Below, in pieces: positions 6,684 through 8,006 of a DNA stretch of 8,006 nt (positions within the stretch are counted from its first letter, which is position 1; each line of letters starts with the position of its first letter). Source of the stretch: Planctomycetota bacterium (GTDB lineage Bacteria; Planctomycetota; UBA8108). Where the stretch lies: NCBI GenBank assembly GCA_022451445.1, contig JAKUSY010000129.1:1-8006 (forward strand). The letters are read 5' to 3'. The notes beneath the pieces are model-generated. The model worked only from the letters and a program-made list of their open reading frames with translations, made no database searches and was not told the origin of the DNA. Made by a program: the position numbers and the translations under genes.

Positions 6684-6690
6684 AAGGAGG
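6684..6690 (+). promoter_or_regulatory. Strong Shine-Dalgarno sequence of the lipoprotein gene
   Basis: AAGGAGG lies 6 nt before the ATG at 6697, the best ribosome-binding site in the window. It fixes the start of the PqaA-like gene and implies efficient, independent initiation. Confidence 0.8.
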
Positions 6691-6696
6691 GGCCTG

Positions 6697-8006
6697 ATGA
6701 GATGTTCACTTCCCGGTGTGGTGAGACTTTGCGTTCTTGCCGTGAGCCTTGCGGCGGCCGGCTGTTCGATGATCCGCGTGAAGGATTTCTCCCTCGAGGA
6801 GTACGTCAATCTTCGCGATGGCAGCTACTCCTGGGAGGTGCTCGAGTCCGGCAGCGGGGTTGGCTATCACCATCATCTTCTCAGGCTGGTATCGCAGACC
6901 TGGCGCACGGAGCGGGAGGTGGACCGCACACTCTGGACCCACTGGCTCTCGATCGTGATTCCCGACTCCGTCAAGGAGGCGGCAGGGCGTGGTGAATCTT
7001 CGAAGGCTCTCCTCATCATCTCCGGCGGCAGCAATAAGGGTAAGGCGCCGGCTGGCGCCGAGGAGAAGGCAGTGGAGATGGCTGTGGGCTCGGGGGCAGT
7101 CGTTGCGACCCTCGGCATGGTGCCTAACCAGCCGCTTGGTTTCGCCCCCGAGTTTCGCGGACGCTACGAGGATGACCTGGTCGCCCATACCTGGAACCTG
7201 TACCTGGAGACAGGTGACCAGACCTGGCTGGCGCGCTGGCCGATGGTGAAGAGCGCTGTGCGTGCGATGGACGCTGTGGAGGAATTCCTCGGCTCGACGG
7301 CCGCCGAGTCCCTGGAGAAGCCGCTGGATATCAGCGGGTTTGTTGTGGCTGGGGGCAGCAAGCGAGGCTGGACCACCTGGCTTACCGGCGCCACGGATCC
7401 CCGGGTCTCGGCACTCATCCCCATCGTGATCGACGTGGTGAACGTGATCCCATCCATGGACCATCACTACGCGGCCTACGGCTTCTGGGCTCCCGCTGTT
7501 CGCGATTACGAGGAGCAGGGCATCATGGCGCGGAAGAACGAGGGAACCTACAGGGACCTCATCAGGCTGGTCGACCCCTACTACCATCTCGACCGCCTGC
7601 GGATGCCCAAGTACATCGTCAACTCAGCAGGAGACCAGTTTTTCCTGCCCGACTCCTCCCGGTTCTATTTCGACGAGCTCCAGGGTGAGAAATACCTGCG
7701 CTACATTCCAAATACCGATCACTCCCTCTCAGGATCCGATGTGACCGAGAGTATAACCGCCTACACCGGGCTGATCGCCGGGGGGGTTCCGAGACCGGAA
7801 TTTTCCTGGAAGTTCGAGGATGACGGCTCGATCCGGGTTTCAGCCGTGGATCGTCCCGCCGAGGTCCGGCTCTGGCAGGCCGCCAATCCCGATGCGCGTG
7901 ATTTCAGGCTGGTGTCCCTCGGCAAGGCCTGGGAAAGCCGCCTGCTTGGCGATGAGGGCAACGGGCAGTATCTCGGGCGGGTGCGGCTTCCCGAGAAAGG
8001 CTGGAT
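6697..8006 (+). CDS. PhoPQ-activated pathogenicity-related (PqaA-like) lipoprotein, cut by right edge
   Basis: The frame is open without a stop from ATG 6697 to the edge (436 complete codons); the family usually runs to roughly 450-500 residues, so little should be missing. Residues 1-23 form a lipoprotein signal: R2 and R10, a hydrophobic core, and AAGC with the lipidated Cys at 23, so the protein is probably anchored in the outer or inner membrane facing the periplasm. The body matches the PhoPQ-activated pathogenicity-related family: LWTHWLSIVIPD, then LLIISGGSN, GMVPNQPLGF, ED(D)LVAHTWN, GFVVAGGSKRGWTTWL, IPIVIDVVN and KYIVNSAGDQFFLPDSS. The fold is alpha/beta-hydrolase-like. The likely triad is Ser221 in GGSKRG, Asp313 in SAGDQF and His342 in NTDHS, an inference from order and spacing. 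The natural substrate is not established. It begins 40 nt after the aroE-like gene and may share its transcript. Confidence 0.88.
   Translation, partial: MRCSLPGVVRLCVLAVSLAAAGCSMIRVKDFSLEEYVNLRDGSYSWEVLESGSGVGYHHHLLRLVSQTWRTEREVDRTLWTHWLSIVIPDSVKEAAGRGESSKALLIISGGSNKGKAPAGAEEKAVEMAVGSGAVVATLGMVPNQPLGFAPEFRGRYEDDLVAHTWNLYLETGDQTWLARWPMVKSAVRAMDAVEEFLGSTAAESLEKPLDISGFVVAGGSKRGWTTWLTGATDPRVSALIPIVIDVVNVIPSMDHHYAAYGFWAPAVRDYEEQGIMARKNEGTYRDLIRLVDPYYHLDRLRMPKYIVNSAGDQFFLPDSSRFYFDELQGEKYLRYIPNTDHSLSGSDVTESITAYTGLIAGGVPRPEFSWKFEDDGSIRVSAVDRPAEVRLWQAANPDARDFRLVSLGKAWESRLLGDEGNGQYLGRVRLPEKGW

Noticed and set aside
5757..6809. Long open frame on the minus strand (350 codons) opposite the aroE-like gene
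   Set aside because: It is a shadow of GC-rich coding sequence on the other strand: its composition is rich in Arg, His and Pro, it has no recognisable domain, and it overlaps two well-supported genes.

Overview
The window is GC-rich bacterial DNA. Its gene content points to the Planctomycetota/Verrucomicrobiota (PVC) group, most likely a planctomycete. The main evidence is a fused cytochrome-like/DUF1549/DUF1553 protein followed directly by a Tat-exported DUF1501 protein, a pairing that PVC genomes carry in many uncharacterised copies. A second DUF1501 gene enters from the left edge. The affiliation is inferred from protein families, not from a marker gene.

Left third, minus strand: the N-terminal 123 codons of a Tat-exported DUF1501 protein (to 370, running off the left edge), preceded on the same strand by a DinF-type MATE efflux transporter (474-1808, apparent TTG start). 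The 103 nt between them show no clear terminator, so they may be co-transcribed.

Divergent control region, 1809-2010: about 200 nt without a gene. It holds a good sigma70-type promoter reading rightward (TTGATT, 16 nt, TATAAT), whose -10 also reads as a near-consensus -10 on the other strand, and a leader of about 90 nt with several short inverted repeats, one of them against the Shine-Dalgarno sequence.

Right two thirds, plus strand: four genes in a row. (1) A 748-aa exported protein with an N-terminal CX4CH site, an Ig-like segment, DUF1549 with a CXXCH motif, and DUF1553. (2) A 482-aa Tat-exported DUF1501 protein whose ATG follows the previous stop with no gap. (3) A 285-aa shikimate dehydrogenase-family enzyme (aroE-like) that keeps its catalytic Lys/Asp and NADP motifs but has an altered substrate-carboxylate motif. 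(4) A lipoprotein of the PhoPQ-activated pathogenicity-related (PqaA) alpha/beta-hydrolase family, cut by the right edge. Spacings are 0, 92 and 40 nt, so one transcript is possible. Genes 1 and 2 clearly belong together as an envelope pair. The cytosolic aroE-like gene and the outer lipoprotein hydrolase may be linked to them only by position.

No tRNA, rRNA, CRISPR array, insertion sequence or phage gene was seen. No single undescribed system is demonstrated. The best leads are the cytochrome-like/DUF1501 envelope pair, the variant AroE active site beside it, and the divergent promoter with its structured leader.
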